Source: Phytopythium helicoides | Taxonomy: Eukaryota > Oomycota > Peronosporomycetes > Pythiales > Pythiaceae | Direction of reading: 5' to 3' | DNA length: 64,000 nt | Assembly: GCA_024867545.1 (NCBI GenBank) | Contig: JANFNE010000009.1 | Coordinates: forward strand, 1,028,501 to 1,092,500 | Part shown: positions 10,559 to 20,793 of the stretch, one piece after another | How the letters are laid out: every line of letters begins with the position of its first letter | Position numbering within the stretch: position 1 is the stretch's first letter | Translations under genes and position numbers: made by a program | Notes under the pieces: model-generated | Seen by the model: the letters and a program-made list of their open reading frames with translations, nothing else | Database searches by the model: none | What the model was told of the DNA's origin: nothing

Positions 10559-11362
10559 ATGTTCAGCAGCCCGTGGGACCTCGTTCGCCCTCGCTTCTGG
10601 TACCCCATGTCCTCGCTCGAGCAGAGCATGATGGACCTGGAGCTCATGCACGACCGCATGCGGCGGTCGCAGTTCCCATTCCGCGACGAAATGCTGGCAG
10701 CACCTAGCGCCGTCGATGACGACGAGTTTTTCCGAGACTTGCCAGTGATGGCACGCGAGCTCCTGCCTGCAACGCAGCACGAAGCTGCCCCTGTCAACGA
10801 AGAAGGCGAAGCGGACGGCAGCCATCATCGCGCCTTCTCGTCGTACTCGTTCAGCAGCTCGTCAGTCGTGGATGACAAGGGCCGCCGGGTCATGAGCACT
10901 CGTCGTCGCTACGAGGACTCGACCGGTCGTCTAAAAGCAATTCACGAGCGGCAGATTGAAGGGAAGAAGCTACGCACTGTGTGGAGCAAACAAGGTAAGG
11001 ATGACGCGGGTATGCACGTGAGCAAGTGCACGAGCGGGTCTCCCGAGGAGTTCGAGCAGCTATGGCAGTCAACTCCTTTCGGCGAGGCGCAGAAGAAGAC
11101 TATCACGAGTGCATCAGCGCACGGTGAGCACGAACACGAAGAGAGTGGAGGGCAAGCGGAAAGCGAGAAAGGTGGAGAGGACTCCATGGAGTTCGTGGAT
11201 GTTCAGACGATTGAAGAAAAGCAAAAGCGTGGCGTTAAGGAAGAGAAAGGGTGTGAGCCGCAACCAGCGAAGCGAGTAGTTGCATCAATTCAATTCGTGT
11301 TTGTGATTTTCGTTTTGCGCACTTCTGCTTCAACTCAAATCTTCAAGCTCCGTGAGCCGTAG
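10559..11362 (+). CDS. MLF-family-like protein with lost stop codon (left copy)
   Basis: 267 residues from the ATG at 10559 (MFSSPWDLVRPRFWYP). The core (AFSSYSFSSSSVV, STRRRYEDSTGRLKAIHER, SPEEFEQLW) resembles the myeloid leukaemia factor family: a SSYS segment, a charged stretch with RR and K/R-rich helices, and a final acidic-aromatic motif. Animal MLF proteins are small adaptor proteins that shuttle between nucleus and cytoplasm; the role here is unknown. Compared with the right-arm copy, which stops after CEPQPAP, the left copy has small changes around 11266-11285 that remove the stop and add about 29 residues (ending TQIFKLREP), translated from former 3' UTR. An in-frame ATG at 10412 is a less likely start. 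Confidence 0.6.
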   Translation: MFSSPWDLVRPRFWYPMSSLEQSMMDLELMHDRMRRSQFPFRDEMLAAPSAVDDDEFFRDLPVMARELLPATQHEAAPVNEEGEADGSHHRAFSSYSFSSSSVVDDKGRRVMSTRRRYEDSTGRLKAIHERQIEGKKLRTVWSKQGKDDAGMHVSKCTSGSPEEFEQLWQSTPFGEAQKKTITSASAHGEHEHEESGGQAESEKGGEDSMEFVDVQTIEEKQKRGVKEEKGCEPQPAKRVVASIQFVFVIFVLRTSASTQIFKLREP

Positions 11363-11485
11363 GCTGTGCACGCGTCCGAAGAACTGCTGGACTGCAATAT
11401 CCTCGACCAAGCAGTTCCAAGCGAAGGTTCATGCAGGAGGCGATTGACTTTGGCTAGCAGACACACCTCGGTTAGCCCCTTGGTT

Positions 11486-12633
11486 CCCAACGTCGTATCT
11501 TACGACATAAGCTCATGAACTGCGAGCGATTGTCTCTTCATGACACGCTTGTTTCTCATTAGCATGGAGCGCCAGGCGCCGAGCAAGGAACCGAGCGTCA
11601 CGAAGACTGCCTAGGCGACTCAAAGATGCTACTGGAGTCCTCGGTCGCGTTGAAGGCTTGCCAAGAGCTCGTTGGTTGCGTGGTGGATGCCAAAGCACGG
11701 GTTCGCGAGCCTGCATCTTCGCTCTGCCGCTTGCGACCGTTCTTCCATGCAACTTGCGCTCTCGGCATTCGACTCGCATGGTGCTTTTCCCCTCAGTCGT
11801 GAATTTGCAAGATGGAGTCCAAGCGGCCGCATTTCCCGGCTCACGACCCGGGGCCCCGCTCCAAGCCTCCAGACCCTTCCAAGCCCTTCGCCGCGGCGAC
11901 ATCGGAGTCTGCCAAGCCAGCGGCACAGGGGTGATCGGCCAAGAAAAGTGTCAAGCGCGACGTATCCAAGTCAAGGTAGCCACGCGTGGCTTCATGACGT
12001 GCACGAGTTCGAGAGCGGATGAGGGAGCGCGCGGCGGTCGATGCGCTGCGCGCTGTGCTTCCTCTTGCGCAGTCATCTTCCGAGACAGAAAGACTGCGGG
12101 AGCACGCTGCCTTCGTCCTGAAAGCTCTCCAAGTGCGGGATTGTCACCGTCCAGAAAACCCGCTCGTGCCTCGAAATATCATTGAGCTTACACTCGAGAT
12201 CACGACTCGGCATCCAGTCGAACAGGATGGTATGGGATCTTCAGACATCGCAAAATGTAATGCGCTGTGTTGTCCTGCTTCACGAACAGCTCAATAGATG
12301 AAACCCACCTCGGAAATCATGACCCTCGTGCGATACGACAAACTCCATAAGATTGCAAGTGAAGCTCTACTTTAGTGATATTGCGGGCGTTAACGAAGAA
12401 ATGCAAATGCAGATGCACAAAACTGGGTGACGAACGGGCAACCATGAGGCGCGGGCTCGAGCGACGAACGCGCTGCGTGGGGCTGGAGAGGAATAAGAAG
12501 ACGAAATACGAGCGGCCGACCTTCGGGCCATGCAGAGCGGTGGTAGAAATACACGACGACAAGCTAGCACACCTAACGACGACGGCGACCGCCTGGGATA
12601 AGAAGGGGGTGGACCCGACCTGTCCTGGCTTGC
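11486..12633. other. Intergenic region inside the inverted-repeat loop
   Basis: No gene that I can defend. One ATG-started frame at 12019-12297 (92 residues) opens with a helical, Leu/Ala-rich stretch that faintly recalls an armadillo-type helix, but it lacks any continuation and may be chance or a remnant. Confidence 0.4.
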
Positions 12634-13134
12634 CTACCGCTTCTGTGGCATGTTGGCGACGCCGTCGAGGAACTCGACCGTCTGGTTGCCGGCCGTGACG
12701 TGCAGGAAGCCGGTGGGCTGCTTGTTCTCATAAATAGACAGCTCGATGGGCGTGGGCATGCCGGGCGCGACCAGCAGCATCTCGGGCGAGGCCGGCTCGG
12801 GCGGCGGCGGCTGCGGGTACATCTTGTACATGCTGGGCACGCCGTTGTTGCTGTACATGGGCGAGGCGACGGGCAGCAGTCCACCAGCGCCCGCGTACAT
12901 CTGCTTCATGCCTGCGAGCCCTACGGGCGGCGGCGTGGCGAGCGAAAAGGCCGAAGGCCCGAGCCCCGCGACCGCGCGTGTAGGCGGCGTCGAGGGCAGC
13001 GGCGCGCTGTCGAACGCGCCGTAGCGCAGCTGCATCTGGATCTGCATGGCCGGGTCCACGTTGGTCGTGTAGTGCGTGTGCGCGTGCGAGGAGAAGGGCA
13101 AGCGCGAGGGCGACCCGCGGTAGATGGTGGCCAT
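12634..13134 (-). CDS. Small Met/Pro-rich protein, unknown function
   Basis: 166 residues from an ATG at 13134 in good context (CAGGATGGCC). The sequence starts MATIYRGSPSRLPF, has a Pro/Ser/Gly-rich middle with many Met and Tyr (MYSNNGVPSMYKMYPQPPPP), and a more ordered C-terminal part (PIELSIYENKQPTGFLHV, VEFLDGVANMPQKR). I do not recognise a family. Codon use is GC-rich like the neighbouring housekeeping genes, and a promoter with CCAAT boxes lies upstream, so it is likely a real gene. The hAT element inserted about 400 bp upstream of its start. Confidence 0.55.
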   Translation of the reverse strand: MATIYRGSPSRLPFSSHAHTHYTTNVDPAMQIQMQLRYGAFDSAPLPSTPPTRAVAGLGPSAFSLATPPPVGLAGMKQMYAGAGGLLPVASPMYSNNGVPSMYKMYPQPPPPEPASPEMLLVAPGMPTPIELSIYENKQPTGFLHVTAGNQTVEFLDGVANMPQKR

Positions 13135-13425
13135 CCTGCGTGCTCGGCGGGTGGAAAGGCTGCTCGGCTGTCGAGGGCGATAGCGCACGATGCACTGGGC
13201 GCTGGGGGCTCGGAGAGGGCTCGATCGGCGGTGGAGAGCGGCGCGCGGCGGCTACGGGCACTTGCGGACGGCGGCGCGGCGGGGGACGAGCGCTGGGGCA
13301 CGCGCAAGTCGCGGCGGGAGCTGCGCCTGGTTGCTTGCGTTTCGGCGAATGAGGAGGCAAGCGCAGCGTGCAGGCTTTGGCTGGTTGCTTTATTCCTTCT
13401 TTTTTTAGAAAATTCAAATGCTGCG

Positions 13426-13468
13426 CCAATCAGCGGTGAGTAACTGCCACTTGCGCGCCGCTGATTGG
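13426..13468. promoter_or_regulatory. Paired CCAAT boxes in opposite orientation
   Basis: CCAATCA at 13426-13432 and its reverse complement TGATTGG at 13462-13468 lie about 300 bp upstream of the minus-strand gene starting at 13134. CCAAT boxes bind the NF-Y complex and are frequent in oomycete promoters of housekeeping genes in this window. Confidence 0.4.
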
Positions 13469-13537
13469 CCAGGAGCAACTTGAGCCTTCGCCTGGTCCCA
13501 TAAACTGTTTTGTTGGGTAACGACACTATCATAATGG

Positions 13538-13577
13538 CGTCAACCCACGCCTGGGACGAGCCCGTGGGGAGCCTGGC
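13538..13577. repeat. Left end of hAT element: TSD and TIR
   Basis: Bases 13538-13545 (CGTCAACC) are the left target-site duplication. The terminal inverted repeat starts at 13546 with CACGCCTGGGACGAGCCC and matches 17 of 18 bases of the reversed right end. Several GAGCCC/GGGCTC motifs follow in the next 170 bp, as expected for subterminal transposase sites. Confidence 0.88.
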
Positions 13578-13947
13578 TCTTGGGCTCCATGGGGGAGCCT
13601 TAAAACCTTACGAGCCAGGCTCTCGAGGTTTAACAGGTTCGTAGTTAATATAAAATTTCGCGGGAGAGCCCGGAGGTAATATCGGTTAGGGCTCGCAGGG
13701 CTCTCGGGCTCTCATTCAGCTATTGGGCAATATGCGTCAGAGCATTCGGTTGGACAAAATCAAATCCTATTTTTTTTAATCTTCCACAATCTTTGCCCGA
13801 ATTGAGCGCGTCTCTTCATGGCAAGATCGCGCAGTCTTGCAGCGATCGTTGCCACTTCGGAATCTCCAACCCCGCGCTCCAACCTCGCGCTCCAACCTCG
13901 CGCTCCAACCTCGTGCTCAATCTCACGCAGCTTGCTCAAGCTCCAAC

Positions 13948-15792
13948 ATGCGACTCCGATCTGGCCGAACGATTGGCGTTGTAGCAGATGAAAGCCATAC
14001 CGATCTTCAGCGTCAGCAGGAGGGCGCGACCGCTGTTGTCAATTCTCTGAGTCAAATCCAAGTAGAAGCAACCCCGGTCCCTGTCCAAACAAGCGTGCCA
14101 AATGCTGCAGTGGCTGTGGTACCGCACTACAGCCAGAATAATGGATTTGTTACGGGGATGCAGCACTACAACAATGACCGAATTTCTGAAGTAGAAGTAT
14201 CTCCTTCAACTTATCACGTCGAGTCGCCACATTCAGCTGAAGAGCAAATCGAGCGCATGGTGGGAGTATTCTGCAGCCAGACCGAGAGATTGGCTGGAGA
14301 GCATGCAATTCTTCTCGCTCGCCAGCAGCAACAAGTTGAAAATCAGCAAGAAGCTCTTCATGCAGTTCATGCTTGTGCCCAGCAGAATGTCGAACAACTC
14401 GCAGGGCATCAAAGAGCAACCGAAGTAGCTATTCATAATGCTCTTGTCGAGACGAGAGAAGTTCTCCTCCAGCAACTTCATCGGCTTGCAAGCGAGCAGA
14501 ACGAACGTAGCGACGCAATCCGCAAAGATGTCGATGAAAAGCTTCGGTTGGTGCTGCACGAAGCACAAATTGGTGCCAAGGCAATGATTGACCAGCAAGC
14601 CAAAGAAACTCGACTGGTAGAAGAGCGCTTAACCATTGCCCTTAACCAAGCGCAAGCTGAATTAAGCACACGGATTGGGGAAACGGACTCAACTTCTGCT
14701 TCCGGAACGGCAGCTGTGATCTCAGACCAACTAGATGCTCGACTTGGCACGCTCCAAGAAGTAATTTCGGATCAGTTGGAGGGATTGGTGCAATCAGCAA
14801 TTAGCGCTACAGGAGGAACTAGTGACGGGCATTCTTCCTTCGAAGGAATCGCACATTTGGTAAATGGGGCTACTGAGGAGGCTGAAAATCGCATTGAGCG
14901 TCGCATGCGACTTGCACTTCAGCAATCACAGCACGACATCGCAGCAAACTTTGAAGAACAAGTTCGATCACGGGATCTAAGCATGCGCCGCGATATGGAA
15001 GCGATGGTCCATGTTACAGCTGATGAGACAGAAAGACGGATTGAAGAAAAGCTACGCAATGCCTTGTCTGCTGCGCAGGAAGATACTCGAATAGAGCTCA
15101 AGAGGCAGGCAGAGGAGACATTGAGGCTTCGTGAAAGAATGGATGCACATGAGGTCAATGTACACTCGCGGCTTGATTCACTTTCGTCTCGAGTTACAGC
15201 AATGGAGCGTACTCATCCAACAAGTTCATACGGATTTGCTTATCGATTAAATGCCGTTGAGAAAAGGGTGGTTGCAACAGATCAATATCAAGAAAGACTT
15301 GAGGCGCTAGAAAAGCGCTGTGGTAGAGCTCATGAAAGCACTTCTCTTGAAGCAAGAGTGAAAGAGCTTGAGCTAAAGATGGAAAGTGGGCTTCGGATCA
15401 ACACTACGAAGCAAGTGGAGGAATCAACGAATGAGCAAAAGGTTGCTATATCTCAGCGTTCGCGAGAAATCGTGGACCTCGAGGTAAATAGACGCATTAA
15501 CATTGCTCTGGCCCAAGCAACGGCAAGAATTGATGCTTTGGCTGAGCGCTACGAATCTGATGCCGAGCTAAAAGCTGCAAAACTTGAGGAAAAGATTAAA
15601 TCCTTGCTAGGTATTGCGAACAAGCAGGAGAAACGGCCACCCAGACGCACCACGCGACCAACTCGCCGCCTTACCAAGCAAGAAGTCATTTCAAACGCGC
15701 ATCGTGATCTCCGTAACCGCGCGGAAGCTGCTGCTGAGCGCTTCAATTCTACGAAAAAGCCAAAGCATCGAATTATCGTCCACATTGACTAG
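13948..15792 (+). CDS. Coiled-coil passenger protein of the hAT element
   Basis: 614 residues from the ATG at 13948 (MRLRSGRTIG). From about residue 90 onward it is almost entirely heptad-like helix rich in Glu, Gln, Arg and Ala (for example EEQIERMVGVFCSQTERLAG, RRMRLALQQSQHDIAANFEE, ERRIEEKLRNALSAAQEDT), and the end is strongly basic (PPRRTTRPTRRLTK, STKKPKHRI). Similar blocks with an 'R..E+L+.AL..AQ' pattern recur, so it may have grown by internal repetition. No enzyme motif is visible. It lies wholly between the element ends; a role in transposition or chromatin binding is a guess. Just upstream (13864-13910) a 14-bp tandem repeat GCTCCAACCTCGC occurs. Confidence 0.7.
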   Translation: MRLRSGRTIGVVADESHTDLQRQQEGATAVVNSLSQIQVEATPVPVQTSVPNAAVAVVPHYSQNNGFVTGMQHYNNDRISEVEVSPSTYHVESPHSAEEQIERMVGVFCSQTERLAGEHAILLARQQQQVENQQEALHAVHACAQQNVEQLAGHQRATEVAIHNALVETREVLLQQLHRLASEQNERSDAIRKDVDEKLRLVLHEAQIGAKAMIDQQAKETRLVEERLTIALNQAQAELSTRIGETDSTSASGTAAVISDQLDARLGTLQEVISDQLEGLVQSAISATGGTSDGHSSFEGIAHLVNGATEEAENRIERRMRLALQQSQHDIAANFEEQVRSRDLSMRRDMEAMVHVTADETERRIEEKLRNALSAAQEDTRIELKRQAEETLRLRERMDAHEVNVHSRLDSLSSRVTAMERTHPTSSYGFAYRLNAVEKRVVATDQYQERLEALEKRCGRAHESTSLEARVKELELKMESGLRINTTKQVEESTNEQKVAISQRSREIVDLEVNRRINIALAQATARIDALAERYESDAELKAAKLEEKIKSLLGIANKQEKRPPRRTTRPTRRLTKQEVISNAHRDLRNRAEAAAERFNSTKKPKHRIIVHID

Positions 15793-15939
15793 CTTTGAGA
15801 TCGAATGACGGCGGCATTTCAAAGAGAGGCACGTAACAATGCAAAACCATATATCTACATTCAATTCCAGCTTCATTGGTAATGTTTTGAATGCACTAAG
15901 AAATACGTAACGTATTCATGTACCTAAATCAACTCGAAT

Positions 15940-16670
15940 GTGACTACCAACACCTCGATCTTCACCACCAACACCTCGAACTTCACCGCCAACACCTCGA
16001 TCTTCACCGCCAACACCTCAATCGTCACCGCCAACACCTCGATCTTCACTGTCAACACCTCGATCTTCACCACTACCACCTCGATCTTCACCGCCAACAC
16101 CTCGATCTTCACCGCCAACACCTCGATCTTCACTGTCAACACCTCGATCTTCACCACTACCACCTCGATCTTCACTGTCAACACCTCGATCTTCACCACT
16201 ACCACCTCGATCTTCACCGCCAACACCTCGATCTTCACCGCCAACACCTCGATCTTCACTGTCAACACCTCAATCGTCACCGCCAACACCTCGATCTTCA
16301 CCGCCAACACCTCGATCTTCACTGTCAACACCTCAATCGTCACCGCCAACACCTCGATCTTCACTGTCAACACCTCGATCTTCACTGTCAACACCTCGAT
16401 CTTCACCACTACCACCTCGATCTTCACCGCCAACACCTCGATCTTCACCGCCAACACCTCGATCTTCACTGTCAACACCTCAATCGTCACCGCCAACACC
16501 TCGATCTTCACTGTCAACACCTCGATCTTCACTGTCAACACCTCGATCTTCACTGTCAACACCTCGATCTTCACTGTCAACACCTCGATCTTCACCGCCA
16601 ACACCTCGATCTTCACCGCCAACACCTCGACCTTCACCACCGGGACCTCGATCTTCACCGCCAGGATCTC
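15940..16670. repeat. 21-bp minisatellite inside the hAT element
   Basis: About 34 tandem copies of CACCTCGATCTTCACCGCCAA and close variants (CTGTCAA, CACTACC and CAATCGTCA types) that alternate in mixed order. Because 21 is divisible by three and no stop occurs, it stays open in two plus frames and one minus frame for more than 250 codons each (NTSIFTA-, HLDLHRQ- and VKIEVLA-type repeats). It lies between the 3' ends of the two element genes, and I do not treat those frames as genes. Confidence 0.92.
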
Positions 16671-16747
16671 GATATCTAGCGTCAACAGTTTGAACGCATC
16701 CAGTGTTACAATAGCCTTCACCAACACCTGGATCATCACTAACAACT

Positions 16748-19308
16748 TTAATGCATACTGTCATCACCATCATCAGGCATAGTGGAGGTCGAGAAAGTGT
16801 CAACAACCATGTCATCCAAGTCATCAAAAAAGTCGGTGACAGCTTCAACAGCAAACGATATTGTCGGAGGTGTGTGAAGATGAGCATCGGCTTTGTCAAT
16901 TTCTTCGCATTGCTCCAAGTCAACAAACGCTTGATTGCGATTTAGAAAAATGCACATGTCGACATTTTTAGGCGAAAGGGATGTTCGTTGTGCAGTCACC
17001 ATCTGTCCGCTAACACTGAAATCTCTCTCAATCTGAGCAGCGGACGCTGGGATAGCAAATAGCACACGGGCTGCCCGAGGAAGAATCTTGTATTCTCCCA
17101 GCTCTTCCATACGCCTCCAAAACTGCAAAACAGTTTCGGGCTCCGTTTGATCTGCAGGAATTTGAAGTGTTCTCGTATCGCTCATCCATTTATCCAACTC
17201 GGTCGAAATTCTGTTCGGCGTTTGATCTCTGATTTGTACTGGAGCGACCGGTCGAGCGAATTCATCTAGTAGTTCGTCAAAATGATATTCCATATCCTGT
17301 TCAATCATTGCTGCGTCTTCAGTTTCTCGCTGTGCAACAGATGTCATAACCTCGCGAAGCTTAGTAGAGATGAGCTCAGAAACTCTGGTGACTTGCCGGC
17401 GAGATACTTCCATGGACAAACTTTTGTCCCGACAGCACAGTCGAATGATTCGATGAAGAGATTGCTCGGGCCATTTGAACATGGGATGCAAGCGTTGCTG
17501 CATCTCGAAAAGAAATGCAGATGACATCATGGTTTGGGTATCCGTGTATCGTTCAAAAAACCGCTTGTCAAATGCGTCTCGAAGTCTCCGACGAGTGGTG
17601 GTAATGAGCGGTGTAAGCATTTCTGCAGGGATATGCAGGGGTACTTCGCGAGTTGAAAGATAGTGTTCAAGAGGTTCGCTTAAGTGGAGTGTGTGAAGGC
17701 GAATTTTGTAGAGCTTCAGCAATACAGCAACTTGATTAGCAGCTTCTTTCTGGCACTGGCGTAGTAGTGATGAAATTGGAGACAGGAGCGACAGCAGCTG
17801 GATCAACTCAACCTTATCGCCAGCCAGAGGAAAAGAAGGAGGAACCGTCCGTTCGCGGAGCGCTTTGATTCGCCGAGCCTCATACCAGTCCACCAAAGCT
17901 TGCCATTTGTCGAGAACCCGACGAATTGATGTTGAAGCGCTCAAAAATCGAGACGAATCATAACCAAGAAGACGGATAGTTGGTGTATCGGTTCGGCTTT
18001 TGCACAGCTGTGCAAAAAGGTCCCCGACTTTTTCGACGGACCGCACTTGGAATATAGTCTTTCGTAGCCGTAAGATCATGGCAGTCATTTCTGGATTTGT
18101 CGATACACTCATGTCAGGCTCGAGCCCGCACGCTGCTTTGGATGCAGCATGCGCCAAGTGGGCGATGCACCATTCCCAACGAAGTCCCATTCGGGTTGTC
18201 ATCATAGCCTTAATGTCGGATCCGGCATCACTGGTCGCACCAAAAATCTTGGAAGGCTGTATATTGAAATCTTCCATCATGTGATTTAGCCAAGCCGAGA
18301 ATGGCCCACTGATCCCCCCATCACGCTCGCCAAATGAAGGGTTAAACCTGCGGGTACCCAGCAATACTGATCGGAAGCGATACTGATTGTCAACCAAATA
18401 GAGCCGTAGGCCCAGGTACTTGAACGACGTGGTTTTGCACGTCCAAAAGTCTGTCATGATGGTCAAACTAGCACAGTCACTGAGTTGGTTGTCACGAAGA
18501 AAGCTAATTACCTCTCGTTTAGTAGATGCATAGAGCTCAATTACGGAGTGTGTGATGAGTTTGGCATTAATAGTTGTCTGCATTTCTTCACGGCACACCA
18601 ATGCTTCCTTCAGTTTTGACTCCTCATACTCTCCAACCCGAAGTGGCAAGTTGTGGTTGATGATACGCGTTGTCTCGATCAGTAAATTCAGTCGTCGTGG
18701 ATTATTCCGATAGAGTGGGGATGCACGAAGCTGTTCAATAAGATCAAGACGCCTCTGCTGGCGATCGAACTCGGTTGATGTTTTGTTGGATATCACACTG
18801 TGCTCCTCGCGTAAGTGCTTTACAGCCTTTGAAGTCCTCCCCCCAGATAGAATGAAAATGTTCTTCCGTGACTGACGACAGGTGTCGCTGGCAAGGCACA
18901 GCCACGCAATGTAGGTCTTCTCATCATCTTGATGCTCAAGGCGAACACCCCAGTTGAAAATGAATGATGTCTCAGTCTCACTAGGTGGTTTGACTTCGTA
19001 GCCTGGGGCCGACTGGAAGGCGCTGATTGCCGCTTTCACTGCTTGAGGAGCAGTAGGCCCCTTCAAAGGCATAGTTCGTGGCAACCTAGAGCTCCACAGA
19101 GGCGTGAGCAGCTTGTTATCGTCATGAATGGCAGCAAGCGCTATTGATAAATCACTACAATTCAATTGATACGTTATTGCACTCACAGGACGCTGCTTAA
19201 GATGCCTTCAATAGTCTCTCTTATCGGTGGGCTTGCTTGCAACGCTGCCAATCTGTCAGTGAGTCTTTCGGAGCTCTGGGTTGGTCCGCGATCCATGGAG
19301 GAATCCAT
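16748..19308 (-). CDS. hAT transposase
   Basis: The main exon reads 774 residues from a conservative ATG at 19072 to the stop at 16748. An upstream exon at 19308-19187 (MDSSMDRGPTQSSERL...) ends in a GTGAGT donor and can be joined in phase, for example to an acceptor near 19085, so the protein is probably about 810 residues. A BED-type zinc finger is seen early (WLCLASDTC ... HLREEH). Catalytic-core motifs are MTDFWTCKT (first Asp), FGATSDAGSDIKAM with WCIAHLAHAASKA (second Asp and CxxH), and the C-terminal dimerisation domain LPRAARVLFAIPASAAQIER-DFSVSGQMV. No frameshift or stop interrupts the core. Confidence 0.88.
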
Positions 19309-19590
19309 CTGTGAGGTCGCTTCTTGGTCGGCGACGCCGCTTCTTATGATCTTCAAAGGGCGTCAAAAATTTCAATTGTTTTCTAAATATTGTAAACTGT
19401 TTTCTTCCAATCACAAAGCGAGATATGGGAGCCCAGGACTCTCGCTTGTTTCCGACGACTGCTCGCACGAGCCCGAGTGGGTGGGAGCCCGGGTCAGGCT
19501 CTCAGGCTCTCGTACTTAACTTAACGAGCCCCGATATTAACTTTCACGGGCTCCTCTCAAAATAGGGGAGCCCACGTTTCTCTAATTTGG

Positions 19591-19630
19591 GGCTCCCTAT
19601 CCCTGGGCTCGTCCGAGGCGTGCGTCAACC
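19591..19630. repeat. Right end of hAT element: TIR and TSD
   Basis: The reversed complement of 19605-19622 (CACGCCTCGGACGAGCCC) matches the left end except at one base, and both are followed by AGCC a few bases on. Bases 19623-19630 repeat CGTCAACC exactly. Further GAGCCC/GGGCTC motifs occupy 19430-19600. Confidence 0.88.
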
Positions 19631-19710
19631 AACGGAGGTGAAGCGGTCGCGTGTTGTGGTGATGGCGCTCATGTGGGGACGGCGGCGAGCAGATGGCTAC
19701 ATGCATCTCG

Positions 19711-20262
19711 CTAGAGCCCCAGGTCGCTGAGCCCCGGGTGGCCGTCGGGGCGACGACCCAGCGGCCAGCGGTAGAGGCGGTCGGCCTCGTCGATGAGCAC
19801 GTCGTTGATGCTGGCGTAGCGCGCGGCCATGAGTCCGTGCGCGTCGAAGACCCAGTTCTCGTTGCCGTAGGAGCGCACCCACTGGTCGCGCTCGGCGTCC
19901 AGCCACTCGTAGGCGAAGCGCACGGCGATGCGGTTGCCGCCGAACGCGAACAGCTCCTTCACGAGCCGGTACTGCTCCTCGCGCGCCCACTTGCGCGCCA
20001 GGAAGGCCTCGATCTGCTCGCGGCCCTCGAGGAACTCGCTGCGGTTGCGCCACCGGCTGTCCGTCGTGTACGCCAGCGCCACTTTCTGCGGGTCGCGCGA
20101 GTTCCACGCGTCCTCGGCCGCGCGCACCTTGACCTCCGCCGACTCGCGCGAAAACGGCGGCACTGGCGGGCGCGCGGCCTGCGAGCTCAGCCGCCACGTC
20201 GCGGCGCCAGTTGGGGCGATTAGCGCCGTCCGCACGCGCGTTCGCAGCGCCAACGAGGCCAT
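19711..20262 (-). CDS. DUF1348 (SnoaL/NTF2-like) protein, probably mitochondrial
   Basis: 183 residues, single exon, ATG at 20262. The N-terminus is Arg- and Ala-rich with no acids ([20 protein letters not shown]), typical of a mitochondrial presequence. From about residue 35 it follows the DUF1348 family closely: [81 protein letters not shown] and [11 protein letters not shown]. These are small cone-shaped NTF2-fold proteins common in bacteria; their biochemical role is not settled. Confidence 0.88.
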   Translation of the reverse strand: MASLALRTRVRTALIAPTGAATWRLSSQAARPPVPPFSRESAEVKVRAAEDAWNSRDPQKVALAYTTDSRWRNRSEFLEGREQIEAFLARKWAREEQYRLVKELFAFGGNRIAVRFAYEWLDAERDQWVRSYGNENWVFDAHGLMAARYASINDVLIDEADRLYRWPLGRRPDGHPGLSDLGL

Positions 20263-20793
20263 CGGGCGATCCTGCTGCGACTTGAAGACTGGCGTCGCCT
20301 CAAGCTCACCAAGCTGCAGGCGTCTCTATCTCAGTTGATATCGCCTTGAACAAGGGAAATGCAATGATACAAACGTTAGAAGTCAGGTGGGTACGCTTTG
20401 AATCCAGATACTGGTATGCGCAACATTCCTGCGACCTTCCCTAAAGAAGCTCTTGCTTTCTATATGGTATACGTTTGTCTAGTTTCTCCGAGGAGGAGGG
20501 AGGGAAGCGCCATCGAGCACACAACCAGCCCGGCCGACAGGCACGCACTTTCTCGCGGGCTCCAGGCGGCGACGGACGCTCAGCGCGCGCGCGGCGGTCG
20601 GCGAGGACCCCCGAGCGGTGACGAGCGCGCGTCGAGGCGTCTGCAGCGCGGTTTTCGCGCCTCCAGCGGCCGCGAGCGCTTCTCGCGGCGACTCTGAACC
20701 GGAGAGAGGGCCGCGCCCGCCCCCGTGACGACCATAGCGCCCTCCAGCACCACCGGCAGCTTCTCGAAGCGCACGCCGGCCGCAGCGTCCGCC
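20263..20793. other. Divergent intergenic region DUF1348 / SCYL2
   Basis: 530 bp between divergent starts. The right half is very GC-rich and open in the SCYL2 frame back to 20725 without an ATG, so it is probably 5' UTR. No clear promoter element was identified. Confidence 0.4.

Larger units (their letters stand above)
5753..11485. repeat. Left arm of large inverted duplication
   Basis: The whole segment is repeated in reverse orientation at 23845-30088. Outer edge: the sequence around CTGTGCTACGGCTCTCTCTT at 5755 pairs with the reverse of about 30065-30088. Inner edge: GGCTAGCAGACAC near 11450-11465 pairs with the reverse near 23850-23865, and similarity is lost within about 20 bases on either side. 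The arm holds an ARPC2 remnant and three genes, all read rightward. The arms are highly similar but not identical (substitutions, indels and a 563-bp tandem duplication only in the right arm). Confidence 0.92.
13546..19622. mobile_element. Complete hAT-superfamily DNA transposon
   Basis: A 6077-bp element bounded by inverted ends and an exact 8-bp target-site duplication (CGTCAACC), the size diagnostic of hAT elements. Inside are a hAT transposase on the minus strand, a second long gene on the plus strand coding a coiled-coil protein, and a 21-bp minisatellite between their converging 3' ends. Both genes are open throughout and both ends are preserved, so the insertion looks recent and possibly still autonomous. 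It sits in the loop between the arms of the inverted duplication, in the spacer between two unrelated genes. Confidence 0.9.

Noticed and set aside
12019..12297. 92-codon ORF with an armadillo-like helix
   Set aside because: Only one short helix-like stretch, no repeat, bounded by stops; too weak to call a gene.
15924..16782. Three long ORFs over the minisatellite (253-280 codons)
   Set aside because: They are purely the 21-bp repeat read in frames without stops, with no independent N- or C-terminal domain.
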